Part shown: piece by piece, positions 29,060 to 38,198 of the stretch
Numbering within the stretch: the first letter of the stretch is position 1
Layout of the letters: every line of letters starts with the position of its first letter
Source of the DNA: Acidimicrobiia bacterium
GTDB taxonomy: Bacteria > Actinomycetota > Acidimicrobiia > Acidimicrobiales > Bin134
Length of the DNA stretch: 64,000 nt
Direction: 5' to 3'
Assembly: GCA_009843865.1 (NCBI GenBank)
Contig: VYCQ01000039.1
Coordinates: 32,095-96,094, forward strand
Notes under the pieces: generated by a model
Database searches by the model: none
The model's input: the letters and a program-made list of their open reading frames with translations, nothing else
What the model was told of the DNA's origin: nothing
Program-made: the position numbers and the translations under genes

Positions 29060-30538
29060 CTAATTGATCTGATGAGTTTGGGTTGAGGGTAAGTTGATTA
29101 GTTCAGCGCCGGGGAATGCTTCCATGAGTTGGGTGATGGTGTTTTGTGTGTTGGTTTCTGTATTTTGATCTTCAGAGCTTTGAGGCTCAGTGCCTTTAGC
29201 GTTGGCCTGTTTAGTAGCTTGGGTATGCTTTGGTTGAGCTTCTTCGGATTGTATGATTGCGGCGGCGGTGTTGTCGGTTGAAGTTGTAGATCTTTTGTTG
29301 TTAGTTTGAGCTTGTTTTAGCGCTGCTCGGGCACGATCGGGCCCTCGTGAATCGTTCAAGTTTTGTGTATTGGGTGGTTTGTCGTTGCTGGATTGTGATT
29401 GGGTGGATTCATCGCAGGAAACGGCTGGTGCCGCAGATCCACCGTGAAGCTCAAGGCGTTCTAGCCGCTCTAAGATGGCACCCGGATCGGTATCTATATC
29501 TCGATTTGTGAGTCGTCCTAAGGCCACCTCTAAATCCACTCTTGGATCAGGAGCTTGGCGCATGTCCACTAAAGCAGTTCCTAGTACTTCTAGAGCTCGG
29601 GTGAGTCTCGCAGGTGTGATTTGGTTAGCGGTTGCTTGAGCGATTTCTTGCTGAGAATCTGTAAGGTTGCTTAAATTGGCGTTCATTGCAGATAAAAAGG
29701 CGTTGCGAAGGCGCTCTAGTACTGCTTCTCCAATGATTCGAGGTTCTCGGCCAGAGCGTAAGGCTTCGTGTACTGCCACAAAAGCTGGGCCACAGTCTTG
29801 GGTAGCTAGTGCTTTGATTATGGCATCTGCTGCATCTAGTTGATCGGTGATCTCTCCCGCGGCAATGATTTGTTCTAAGGCCGATAAGGTGTCGCGTGCT
29901 GATCCCGCTCCGCGACGAACGGCGTGGTCTAGGGCTTCCTGGCTTATTTCTAGCCCCGCTTGATCTACTATCCAGCGGGCATGATTGCCAAGTACATCTC
30001 CGTCGATAAGGTTGAATTCAAGGTGTTGGGTGCGGCTGCGTATGGTGGGCACCACCTTATGTGGCTCTGTGGTGCATAGTACGAACACCACATGTTCAGG
30101 AGGTTCTTCTAGGGTTTTAAGCAGGGCATTTTCAGCGCCCTGAGTAAGCATGTGCACTTCGTCTAGTACGTATACCTTGGCCTTGCCTGGTGAACCCATC
30201 GCTACCTTGGAGATGAGGTCTCGCACATCATCGACTTTGTTGTTGGATGCGGCATCTAGCTCGATGAGATCGTAAGAGGTGTTGTTGGCGATGCTTATAC
30301 ATGATTCGCAAGTGCCGCAGGGTTCTCCGTCTCCGGGTGGGTTTATGCAGTTCAGAGCTTTGGCAAGGATGCGAGCGGTGCTGGTTTTACCGGTGCCGCG
30401 GGGGCCGCTGAACAGGTAGGCGTGGCTTACCTTGTCTTGCTGTATGGCGTTACGCAAGGCTCGTACTACTGGTTCTTGGCCGCGTAGATCGGTGAAACTG
30501 CCTGGCCGAAAACGTCGGTAAAGCGCTTGATGAGCCAT
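29060..30538 (-). CDS. dnaX: DNA polymerase III gamma/tau subunit
   Basis: DnaX is the ATPase core of the clamp loader. The protein shows Walker A GPRGTGKTSTARILAKALNC, a zinc knuckle (CGTCESCISI), Walker B YVLDEVHML, and the sensor segment near TLEEPPEHVVFVLCTTEP. Domains I-III end at about residue 360. After that comes a polar, Gln/Asn/Thr-rich low-complexity tail to residue 492, short compared with long tau proteins. The SRP RNA lies upstream, and HolB is at 44.6 kb. Confidence 0.95.
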   Translation of the reverse strand: MAHQALYRRFRPGSFTDLRGQEPVVRALRNAIQQDKVSHAYLFSGPRGTGKTSTARILAKALNCINPPGDGEPCGTCESCISIANNTSYDLIELDAASNNKVDDVRDLISKVAMGSPGKAKVYVLDEVHMLTQGAENALLKTLEEPPEHVVFVLCTTEPHKVVPTIRSRTQHLEFNLIDGDVLGNHARWIVDQAGLEISQEALDHAVRRGAGSARDTLSALEQIIAAGEITDQLDAADAIIKALATQDCGPAFVAVHEALRSGREPRIIGEAVLERLRNAFLSAMNANLSNLTDSQQEIAQATANQITPARLTRALEVLGTALVDMRQAPDPRVDLEVALGRLTNRDIDTDPGAILERLERLELHGGSAAPAVSCDESTQSQSSNDKPPNTQNLNDSRGPDRARAALKQAQTNNKRSTTSTDNTAAAIIQSEEAQPKHTQATKQANAKGTEPQSSEDQNTETNTQNTITQLMEAFPGAELINLPSTQTHQIN

Positions 30539-30637
30539 CTGTATCGACTCTACCTAACTAGAACGACACAATGTTTAAGCCACGATGTTTAAGCCAACGC
30601 TAAGATTAACTATAAGAGCCTTAGCTGGAGGCATTTA

Positions 30638-30669
30638 TGTGCCTGTTTTCAAATGTGCCTGTTTTCAAA
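30638..30669. repeat. Two tandem 16-base repeats next to the SRP RNA
   Basis: TGTGCCTGTTTTCAAA occurs twice head to tail (30638-30653 and 30654-30669). The second copy runs into the base of the SRP RNA helix. On the other side of the RNA gene a related CAAATCAG element also occurs twice. Confidence 0.7.
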
Positions 30670-30780
30670 TGTGATGGCCAGGCTGTCTGCGGCACACTCT
30701 AAGTTCCGCTGAGAGCTGCTGCCTCCCGGCCCTGACTCGGTTCACAGGTTAGAGTTGCACAGGACCCGACCATCACATTT
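30667..30780 (-). ncRNA. ffs: Signal recognition particle RNA (4.5S-like)
   Basis: On the minus strand the sequence contains the SRP core GAGTCAGGGCCGGGAGGCAG and CAGC, matching the conserved apical loop region bound by Ffh. The flanks pair: CTCTAA with TTAGAG, and a 13-bp basal helix AAATGTGATGGTC with GGCCATCACATTT including one G-U pair. The gene sits upstream of dnaX and beside tRNA-Ser, a common setting for ffs. The exact ends are estimated from the helix. Confidence 0.85.
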
Positions 30781-30872
30781 CAAATCAGGTACATTCCAAA
30801 TCAGATTTAAGCACAGGATACTACTAATCGGTGCTGGTTGGCCTGCTGAGCTGAAGTAAATTTGTTGTTGTT

Positions 30873-30957
30873 GGAGGGGTGCGAGAGCGGCCGAATCGGC
30901 ACGCTTGGAAAGCGTGTGTGGCATTAGTCACCGTGGGTTCGAATCCCACCCCCTCCG
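30873..30957 (+). tRNA. tRNA-Ser (anticodon GGA)
   Basis: The 85-base class II tRNA has acceptor GGAGGGG/CCCCTCC, anticodon arm CACGCTTGGAAAGCGTG with GGA, a long variable arm, T-arm GTGGG-TTCGAAT-CCCAC and G73. CCA is not encoded. Confidence 0.96.
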
Positions 30958-30971
30958 CATTTTTTGTTGAG

Positions 30972-33900
30972 CTAGATGCATTGTTGGGGGCACCCGTCTA
31001 TGTAGGTGACGGAGTTTTTGAGAGTAGCGGGAGTTCGGGGGACTTCGAAAAGAATTCCAGTGAGGTTCAGAGGATCACAAGCAGAAATGGTGATCGCTTC
31101 ATTGGTGCAGGCGCTGTGACGAGTTGTTTGGAGTAGTTCGGCTGCTGCGGGCAGTGCGAATTGTTCACCGCTTTGACCTGTTACAAAGCGTCCTCCTTTT
31201 ATGATGCCTTGATCTTCAAATCGGCGCAGTGCCTTGAGAATGTCTCGCCACGGGGTAGTGGTGGGTGAGGTTGGGTGATGGGCGAGATCGTGAAACACCA
31301 CTCCCCAGCAATTCAGCAGTTGCTGAGCGACTGCTTCGGCTAGATTGTCGTCGGGTAATGGCTCTGGTGTTGGAACTAGCGACCAGCGACCTGGTGCTTC
31401 ATCAAATTTTAGGCTGGTGTTGCTGTGATGCTTGTAGGAGGTGCGTTGTTTGCGATGCCGAGGATGTCTGCGTTGAACTTGGTTGCGGTTGAGCATTGCT
31501 CGTACTGCGGCGAAACCATCGGCAGTAAAAAGGCCAAGGGCTGTCCCGTTCCACAGGGCTCTTTTTAAATCTTCGGGCAGGCGGTGGGTGCTAACAGCTA
31601 GGTCGTTCATAAAGCTTGCACCACGTTGGTTGAGGATCTCAGCTATTTCTTGCACTGCACCAGTGTTGTATGGTTTTGGGGGGTGTGGACGCGCGGCCGC
31701 CAGCAGCCACGGCAGGTTTTCACGAAACACAAAGGCGATGGGCGTAGCTTTTCTTGGGGCCATGTTGTTTGGTGCAGTTGTTTGTGCTGGTGGCGTGAGG
31801 CGTAGCCAGACCAGTTCGCCTTGGTAGCAAAGTTCGTCTAACCACAGTGTTTGATAATCGGTTACTCGCTTAGCGATAATTTGTTGTTCCCAAGCTGCTG
31901 CGGGCAGGTCTAGACCTTGGAGTTGTCTGAGCACCTTGCTAAGCCCTGAGCGACCTCGCACCGTGGTATCCGGGGTGACGTGCTGCCATTGCAGTAGAAA
32001 GCGCATGAAGTCTTGGATGGAGCTGGGTTTGGCTGAAGCCCTTTTTTGGTGTCGACTTAGGTATGACATCCGCATCAATAAACGTCGCGAACACCAAAGC
32101 TCATCTTGGCACACCATGGCGGTACCTTGTGATTCCAAGTCAGCTAGAGCTTGGCGCACCTCTGAGCTTGTAAGACAGGTCTGATGTGATAGATCATCAG
32201 CTGATATTGGCCCGGCTATGTCTAGGTGCCCACGAACCTTGGTTGTGTTGTGGGTAGGATCAAAGGCAGTGTTGGCTAATTCAGTGGTAGACCACGTTAA
32301 CAAGCTCTCATCTAGGGTGATGCTGTTTGTGCTTTTGTTAGGTATGTGCAAGGTGCAGGCACGGCCGCGTAACTCAAGGATGTTATAAAACTCCTGCCAT
32401 TCTGGGCGGGGCATGGTACACACTAAGGAGGTGAGCAGATCGTGGAGTTCATCGGGATTGCGGGGGTTTGGTGAGGCTTCTTGAGTTACTTGGGCTACAG
32501 CATCGGGGGTGATTTGGGTTATGTGGCGGCTATCAAAGGGCGTGCTATTACTAGAGCTTGTTGAGCGGTTGCTACCAAGGTGCAATTCTCGAGAAGTGAT
32601 AGCACTGTTGGTACGACGATCGGCAATCTCGCCATCGTCTAAAAAGGCGTAGGGCTTGGCATTGAGAATTTCATGGCTAAATGGTGATGGTCCCGGTGTG
32701 TCACAGAAATGGGTTTTCACCTCGCCTGAGCGAATATCGCTTAGCAGCTTTTTTAGCCCTGTGACATCAAGTGCCTCGTGGAGGGTGTCGTGAAGGGTTT
32801 GGTGAACCAGCAGGTGGTTGGGAATGTGTATGGGGCCAGCAATGTTTTCTTGGCAGGCTGCGGCCTGAGGGAAAACAGCTGCCATGATGTCGTCTGCCTC
32901 CATACGTTGAATGGCAGGCGGCTTGCGCTTGCCACTTTTGTTGCGCAAAACCACAAGGGCTCGATTCAGGTTCCAGCGCCAACGGGTGGTGAACATGGGA
33001 GAATCTAAAACAGCCTGCTGCAGCACTTCTTCCACCGAGTCGGGATGCAAAAATTGAGGCACATCACTTAGGGGAAAACTGTGGTGGGGCCCTAGCGACA
33101 AGATGACGGCATTGTCAGTTGCAGCGGCTTGTAGCTCAAAATCGAAACGACGACAAAAACGTTTGCGCAATGCTAAGCCCATGGCGCGGTTGATGCGTCC
33201 TCCATAGGGCGAATGCACCACGAGTTGTTGGCCTCCTGTTTCATCAAAAAAACGTTCAAATACAATGTTTTGATGGTTGGGGATCACCCCGAGCGCAGCT
33301 TGGGTGGCAGCAATGTAGGTAACAGCTTGGGTGGCTGCTGTTGAAGAGATGTTGTGGGCTTGTACTAAAGCACTACTCGTTTGATCGATTGAAGTGTCGT
33401 GCAGCAGCTCATATATTTGGTTTCTTATCGACGATACCTGTTCAGATAGTTCTGTGGTTCGTGCGGGTGCCTCGCCAAGCCAGAAAGGCACAGTTGGTGG
33501 GGCATCGCCAGCATCAGACACCTTGACTGTGCCAGCCGCTACCTGTTTGATGCGCCAGGAATGCGAGCCCAGTAAGAAGATATCGCCCACCATTGATTCC
33601 ACAGCCCAATCTTCATTGACGGTGCCGATGAAGGTGTCGCTGGGTTCGGCTAGTACCCGGTAATCACCGTTCTCACCGATGGCTCCTCCGGATGTGATCG
33701 CAGCTAATCTGGCACCTCGCTTGCCTCGTACCTCTTGATTGATGATGTCGTAGTGGAGGTATGCTCCACGCGTTCCTCTTCCAGTGTCTACTCCTTTGCT
33801 GGCTTGTTCTACAGCTTGGTGGAACTGTTTTTGCGTGAGGTTGGCGTAGGGTGCTGCTTTGGTGACTATTTTGTAAAGACTGGTGATGGAGTGGCTGTTG

Positions 33901-35201
33901 TCGGCAGAGGTTTCAGCGATGATCTGTTGTACCAATATGTCTAACGGTGCAACAGGCGGGCAGATGGTGTCTAGGTGGCCTTGGTGTACAGCTTGGAGTA
34001 GGGCTAGACATTCAATGAGCTCATCTCGAGTGAGCGGAAAAAGTCTACCTTTTGGAGTTCCTTTGTGGCTGTGGTTAGAACGGCCCACCCTTTGAAGAAA
34101 GGTAGCAATGCTGCGTGGTGATCCTATTTGACATACTAAATCTACTGGACCGATATCGATACCTAGCTCTAGTGATGCAGTGGCTACTAGTGCTTTGAGA
34201 TCGCCTGCTCGTAGACGTTGCTCGGTGTTAAAGCGGCGTTCAGTGGATAAAGAGCCATGATGAGCGGCTACGGCATTTGTATCGAGGCGTGTGCTAAGTT
34301 GATGGGCGATCCGCTCGGACAAGCGACGGGTGTTAACAAATATGAGGGTGGTGTGGTGTTGAGCGACGAGTTGCGCCATGTGGTTTAACACCTGATTCAT
34401 TTGAGCTTGAGAGGCAACTGCTTCTAAGTCGTTGCCAATGAGTTCGAGGTTAATGTCCAGAGTGCGTTGATGGCCCGTGTCTACGATGGCGCAAGGGTTG
34501 CCAACCCCACAGAGCAGTTCGGCAATGGTTTGAATAGGGCGCTGAGTAGCAGAAAGACCAATACGAGTGAGACGTGTCTTGGTTACATGTTCAAGTCGCT
34601 CTAGGGTGAGAGCCAAATGACTGCCTCGTTTGTTTTGTGCAGTTGCGTGGATCTCATCCACGATCACGGTTTGTACATAGCGCAGATTTTCTCGACTTTT
34701 GGCGGCGGTTACAAGTAGGTAAAGCGATTCAGGTGTTGTGATCATGAAGTTGGGTGGTCGCTGCAACATGGCTGCTCTTGTATGGCTTGGGGTGTCGCCT
34801 GTGCGTACCGCAAGGGAGAGCTTGGGCGGTTCTATGCCCATGTTGCGTGCTATCTCAGCAATTTCGGAAAGAGGGCGCTCTAGGTTCTCGGCTATGTCGG
34901 TCGCCAATGCCTTTAGTGGTGACACGTACACAACTTGGTTGGTTTGGGCAACGGACTCGCCAGCAGCGTGGCGTTGATAGAGGTTGTCAATGGCGATTAA
35001 GAAACCTGCCAGGGTTTTTCCTGAGCCGGTGGGAGCGGCAATTAGGGTGTTGTTACCTGAAGCAATGGTAGGCCAGCCTTGGATTTGCGCTTCAGTAGGT
35101 CCCTCGGGAAAGCGTTGCTCAAACCAGGTTGCAATAGCAGGGTGGAATTGGTGGGTGTTGGGAGCGTGGGTATCTTCACTAATTTTTAATACGCTACCCA
35201 T
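30972..35201 (-). CDS. lhr: Lhr, large ATP-dependent helicase
   Basis: This full-length Lhr of 1409 residues is a superfamily 2 helicase for DNA repair. The N-terminal core has Walker A APTGSGKTLAGF, the VDEIHA box, GLSATQRPI and QRVGRSNHSHKG. A winged-helix and Lhr-specific region follows, then a long C-terminal domain to the end. The gene is intact and alone on its strand, converging on tRNA-Ser and divergent from the liv cluster. Confidence 0.94.
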   Translation of the reverse strand: MGSVLKISEDTHAPNTHQFHPAIATWFEQRFPEGPTEAQIQGWPTIASGNNTLIAAPTGSGKTLAGFLIAIDNLYQRHAAGESVAQTNQVVYVSPLKALATDIAENLERPLSEIAEIARNMGIEPPKLSLAVRTGDTPSHTRAAMLQRPPNFMITTPESLYLLVTAAKSRENLRYVQTVIVDEIHATAQNKRGSHLALTLERLEHVTKTRLTRIGLSATQRPIQTIAELLCGVGNPCAIVDTGHQRTLDINLELIGNDLEAVASQAQMNQVLNHMAQLVAQHHTTLIFVNTRRLSERIAHQLSTRLDTNAVAAHHGSLSTERRFNTEQRLRAGDLKALVATASLELGIDIGPVDLVCQIGSPRSIATFLQRVGRSNHSHKGTPKGRLFPLTRDELIECLALLQAVHQGHLDTICPPVAPLDILVQQIIAETSADNSHSITSLYKIVTKAAPYANLTQKQFHQAVEQASKGVDTGRGTRGAYLHYDIINQEVRGKRGARLAAITSGGAIGENGDYRVLAEPSDTFIGTVNEDWAVESMVGDIFLLGSHSWRIKQVAAGTVKVSDAGDAPPTVPFWLGEAPARTTELSEQVSSIRNQIYELLHDTSIDQTSSALVQAHNISSTAATQAVTYIAATQAALGVIPNHQNIVFERFFDETGGQQLVVHSPYGGRINRAMGLALRKRFCRRFDFELQAAATDNAVILSLGPHHSFPLSDVPQFLHPDSVEEVLQQAVLDSPMFTTRWRWNLNRALVVLRNKSGKRKPPAIQRMEADDIMAAVFPQAAACQENIAGPIHIPNHLLVHQTLHDTLHEALDVTGLKKLLSDIRSGEVKTHFCDTPGPSPFSHEILNAKPYAFLDDGEIADRRTNSAITSRELHLGSNRSTSSSNSTPFDSRHITQITPDAVAQVTQEASPNPRNPDELHDLLTSLVCTMPRPEWQEFYNILELRGRACTLHIPNKSTNSITLDESLLTWSTTELANTAFDPTHNTTKVRGHLDIAGPISADDLSHQTCLTSSEVRQALADLESQGTAMVCQDELWCSRRLLMRMSYLSRHQKRASAKPSSIQDFMRFLLQWQHVTPDTTVRGRSGLSKVLRQLQGLDLPAAAWEQQIIAKRVTDYQTLWLDELCYQGELVWLRLTPPAQTTAPNNMAPRKATPIAFVFRENLPWLLAAARPHPPKPYNTGAVQEIAEILNQRGASFMNDLAVSTHRLPEDLKRALWNGTALGLFTADGFAAVRAMLNRNQVQRRHPRHRKQRTSYKHHSNTSLKFDEAPGRWSLVPTPEPLPDDNLAEAVAQQLLNCWGVVFHDLAHHPTSPTTTPWRDILKALRRFEDQGIIKGGRFVTGQSGEQFALPAAAELLQTTRHSACTNEAITISACDPLNLTGILFEVPRTPATLKNSVTYIDGCPQQCI

Positions 35202-35384
35202 TAGCTCACATTACCTATCGCTTGCGTCACAATTTGTAAACTCATAGCTAAAGCTTTTGCTTAGAGTTGTTGGCATGAGATTAAGTGCTACCGCATCTGC
35301 GAGCGTCAATCTTGGGTTAACGATGACTACGCTGTCTTCATCTATTGCTAGGTTCAATACAGCTAGGTTGATTGAGGAGTTGCA

Positions 35385-35678
35385 GTGTTAGGTGGGTCAC
35401 AGATAATTATTTTTTTGCTGTTGGCCTTAGGTGGGGCTTTGGCAGTAGGCAATATTGCTGCTTTAGTGAATCCTCAGGGTCCAAGAAGATCTCATAGCAG
35501 GCATCGGGCTTCGCAGCATTTGGGTTCTGCTTCGTCGCGGTTGCCTTCTCAGGCGGGCGAAAGGTCGGCAGCGGTTCCTAGCAACCTAGTCAAGGTTAAA
35601 GTAGGACGTAGCTTGGTGATGATTGCTGTGGGTTTGGTGATTGTGGTTTGGGCTCTTGCCAGCCTTATTGGGGGGTGA
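35385..35678 (+). CDS. Small membrane protein of unknown function
   Basis: The 97-residue product has a hydrophobic helix at each end (about residues 5-27 and 77-95) and a basic Ser/Arg-rich middle (RRSHSRHRASQHLG). The GTG start has TTGAGGAG six bases upstream, a good ribosome-binding site. It ends 7 bases before the livG start and is probably in the same operon as the importer. No family was recognised. Confidence 0.6.
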   Translation: MLGGSQIIIFLLLALGGALAVGNIAALVNPQGPRRSHSRHRASQHLGSASSRLPSQAGERSAAVPSNLVKVKVGRSLVMIAVGLVIVVWALASLIGG

Positions 35679-35685
35679 GGCTTGC

Positions 35686-36447
35686 ATGGCATTGTTAGAC
35701 ATAGAGGGGATCACGGTGCGATTTGGTGGGGTGACTGCTTTGCGTGATCTGTCGTTTAGCGTGGAAGAGGCCAGCGTTTGTGGTTTGATTGGCCCTAACG
35801 GGGCTGGCAAGACCACCTTGTTTAATGTGGTTAGTCGGGTGTACGACGCGCAGTCCGGCTCTGTGATGTTCGCTGGAATTGATTTGTTGAGCCAGCCAAC
35901 TCATGCTATTTGCGGATTGGGCATCGGGCGCACTTTTCAGAACTTGGCATTATGGCCTGCTATGACGGTGTTGCAGAACGTGATGGTGGGTGCGCACCAT
36001 CGCTCTGGCATTGGTGCTTTGCGAGCTGCGTTGCGTTGGGGGTTGGTCTCTGAGGAAAGCGAACTAACGCAGGTGGCTTGGCATGCTTTAGAAGAGCTTG
36101 ATCTCACTGAGGTGGCTTTTCACCCTACAGTCGGACTTCCGTTTGGCACCCTTAAGAGGGTGGAGTTAGCTCGAGCTTTGGCTGCCAAGCCTCGCTTGTT
36201 GCTGCTAGACGAGCCAGCTACGGGTCTCACTCAAACCGAGGTTGGTAAGTTAGCCGATCTGCTAGTCGGGCTTGTTGAGCGTAATTGCCTCACGCTGTTG
36301 TTGGTAGAGCACCACATGGGAATGGTGATGGGAATATCCGACAAGGTGGTTGTGGTGGATTTTGGGGCCAAGATTGCCGAAGGAGCACCAGCAGAGGTGC
36401 AAAATGATCCCGCTGTAGTAGAAGCCTATTTAGGAAGTCAGCAATGA
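35686..36447 (+). CDS. livG: Branched-chain amino-acid ABC transporter ATPase LivG
   Basis: This ATPase energises import of branched-chain amino acids or similar solutes. It shows Walker A GPNGAGKTTLFN, GRTFQNLALWPAMTV, Walker B LLLLDEPATGLT and the H-loop VEHHMGMVM, with the long Q-loop insertion typical of LivG. The ORF track begins at 35641, but ATG 35686 follows a strong GGGGGGTGAGG site and starts MALLDIEGITVRFGG. The signature region reads LPFGTLKRVELARAL instead of the common LSYG. livF overlaps by four bases. Confidence 0.93.
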   Translation: MALLDIEGITVRFGGVTALRDLSFSVEEASVCGLIGPNGAGKTTLFNVVSRVYDAQSGSVMFAGIDLLSQPTHAICGLGIGRTFQNLALWPAMTVLQNVMVGAHHRSGIGALRAALRWGLVSEESELTQVAWHALEELDLTEVAFHPTVGLPFGTLKRVELARALAAKPRLLLLDEPATGLTQTEVGKLADLLVGLVERNCLTLLLVEHHMGMVMGISDKVVVVDFGAKIAEGAPAEVQNDPAVVEAYLGSQQ

Positions 36448-37247
36448 ACTTCACTGCCATGGGTTTTAAAAGCAACCAAGCGGTCGCAGATACCCAAAAC
36501 ACCCAAGATACTCAGGATGTCGATTTATTGCAGTGCGACAGCGAGTATCTGAAGGTGTGTGGCTTGCGTGCTGCTTACGGTGATGTTGGTGTGCTGCACG
36601 GCATTGACTTCTCTGTTGCAAAAGGTCAGATTGCGGTGATCTTGGGGGCTAACGGTGCGGGTAAAACCACAACATTGCGGGCTCTTACTGGCATGGTTTC
36701 CACCGAAGGGTCTATCAGGTTGGCAGGTGAGGAGTTGGTCGGTGAGCCTACCGCTGAGATCGTGCGCAGGGGGGTAGCACATGTGCCTCAGGGTAGAGGC
36801 ACTTTTGGAGATATGTCGGTTGAGGAGAACCTTCTAGTGGGGGCTTTTGTCCGCAACGATAAGCAGGTGCGTTCTGATATCGCTTATTGGTACCAAACCT
36901 TTCCTGTGTTAGGGGAACGTCGTAATCAGCCTGCGGGCAGCCTCAGTGGGGGTGAGCAGCAGATGCTTGCCATTGCTAGGGCACTTATGTTGCGCCCTTC
37001 GTTATTGCTGCTAGACGAGCCGTCTTTGGGGTTAGCTCCTATGGTTACTCGGTTTTTGTTTGAGCAGCTCAAGGCCAGCAATGCTATCGCAGGCACTACG
37101 ATGTTGGTGGTAGAGCAAAACGCTGGTTTGGCTTTGAGCGTGGCGAGTTGGGCTTATGTGTTGGAAGCTGGCGAGATGGTTCTCGCTGGTCCTGCTTGTG
37201 AGTTAGCTGTCAATGACAAGGTGCGCCGCGCCTACTTGGGTTACTGA
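36444..37247 (+). CDS. livF: Branched-chain amino-acid ABC transporter ATPase LivF
   Basis: This is the second ATPase of the importer, with Walker A GANGAGKTTTLRALTG, the LivF hallmark HVPQGRGTFGDMSVEENL, signature LSGGEQQMLAIARALM and Walker B LLLLDEPSLGLAP. A Gln/Asp/Thr-rich N-terminal extension of about 30 residues precedes the fold. The first codon overlaps the livG stop (ATGA), and livH begins three bases after its stop. Confidence 0.93.
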   Translation: MNFTAMGFKSNQAVADTQNTQDTQDVDLLQCDSEYLKVCGLRAAYGDVGVLHGIDFSVAKGQIAVILGANGAGKTTTLRALTGMVSTEGSIRLAGEELVGEPTAEIVRRGVAHVPQGRGTFGDMSVEENLLVGAFVRNDKQVRSDIAYWYQTFPVLGERRNQPAGSLSGGEQQMLAIARALMLRPSLLLLDEPSLGLAPMVTRFLFEQLKASNAIAGTTMLVVEQNAGLALSVASWAYVLEAGEMVLAGPACELAVNDKVRRAYLGY

Positions 37248-37250
37248 GCG

Positions 37251-38198
37251 ATGTTGTTTTGCCGCCTGGCAACAACCTTGGGCACTTTTGACATCTCGCT
37301 TGACAAGCTTTCCGACGGGGAACTCTGGTTAGCTCAGTTCTTCAGGGGTCTGAGCGACGGTGCTACCTATGCTTCGTTGGCTTTGGCACTTGTGATGATC
37401 TATAAGTCTACCGGCTTCATTAACTTTGCCCAAGGTTCGCTGGCCTTGCTTGGAGTATATCTGGTTTATGTCTTTAGCGTGGAACAGGGTCTTCCGATAG
37501 CGGTGGCTGTGGTGTGCGCTATGGTTGCTAGCGCATTGGTGGCGATGTTCATTGAGCGCACGTTTATTCGTCCATTTCCGCCTAACAATGTGTTGCCCTT
37601 GGTGATCGTTACGTTGGGTTTGCTGCTTATCATTGATTCGGCTGTTGGCATAGTTTGGCAATTTCGTACTCGCAGCCTGCCCAGCATGTTTTCTGATAGT
37701 GCTCCAATTCAATGGGGTATTGCTCGACTTACTTGGCGCACTATTGGCAATCTCGGTGCTGTGTTTGTGGTGGTTGGGTTGCTGTATGTGTTGATGGCAC
37801 GTACCAAGATTGGTCTTGCGTTTAGGGCAGTTTCGTCAAATTTAGAATCGGCTCAGCTTATGGGGATTCGGGTGGGTTCCACTTTGGGATTCGGGTGGGC
37901 CTTGGCTGCTGCTATAGGCACACTGAGCGGTGCTTTGGTGGTACCTGACTTGCTTCTAGAACCTTCGGTGATGTTGCGAGTGCTGATCTTTTCGTTAGCT
38001 GCTGCCGCATTAGGTGGTTTGGATTCCATGGTGGGGGCGGTGTTGGGCGGTCTTGTGGTGGGCCTGACGCGTAATCTGCTGGTGACTTTTTTGGATCTCA
38101 GTGAACTAGCTCTTGCTACTGCTGTGGCAGTGATCTTGGTGGTTCTGTTGGCACGGCCTACTGGGTTTTTGGGAACTGTTCGAAGGGAGCGGGTGTGA
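37251..38198 (+). CDS. livH: Branched-chain amino-acid ABC transporter permease LivH
   Basis: This membrane permease has about eight hydrophobic helices and the LivH pattern FFRGLSDGATYASLALALVMIYKSTGFINFAQGSLAL near the start, plus the EAA-type loop MGIRVGSTLGFGWALAAAIG. It pairs with LivM, whose gene overlaps its end by four bases (GTGA). An N-terminal extension of about 25 residues before the first helix is longer than in many LivH proteins, so a later start is possible. Confidence 0.92.
   Translation: MLFCRLATTLGTFDISLDKLSDGELWLAQFFRGLSDGATYASLALALVMIYKSTGFINFAQGSLALLGVYLVYVFSVEQGLPIAVAVVCAMVASALVAMFIERTFIRPFPPNNVLPLVIVTLGLLLIIDSAVGIVWQFRTRSLPSMFSDSAPIQWGIARLTWRTIGNLGAVFVVVGLLYVLMARTKIGLAFRAVSSNLESAQLMGIRVGSTLGFGWALAAAIGTLSGALVVPDLLLEPSVMLRVLIFSLAAAALGGLDSMVGAVLGGLVVGLTRNLLVTFLDLSELALATAVAVILVVLLARPTGFLGTVRRERV

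Noticed and set aside
35275-35391. 38-codon ATG ORF upstream of the 35385 gene
   Set aside because: It overlaps the ribosome-binding site and start of the next gene and has no recognisable features. A leader peptide is possible but unsupported.
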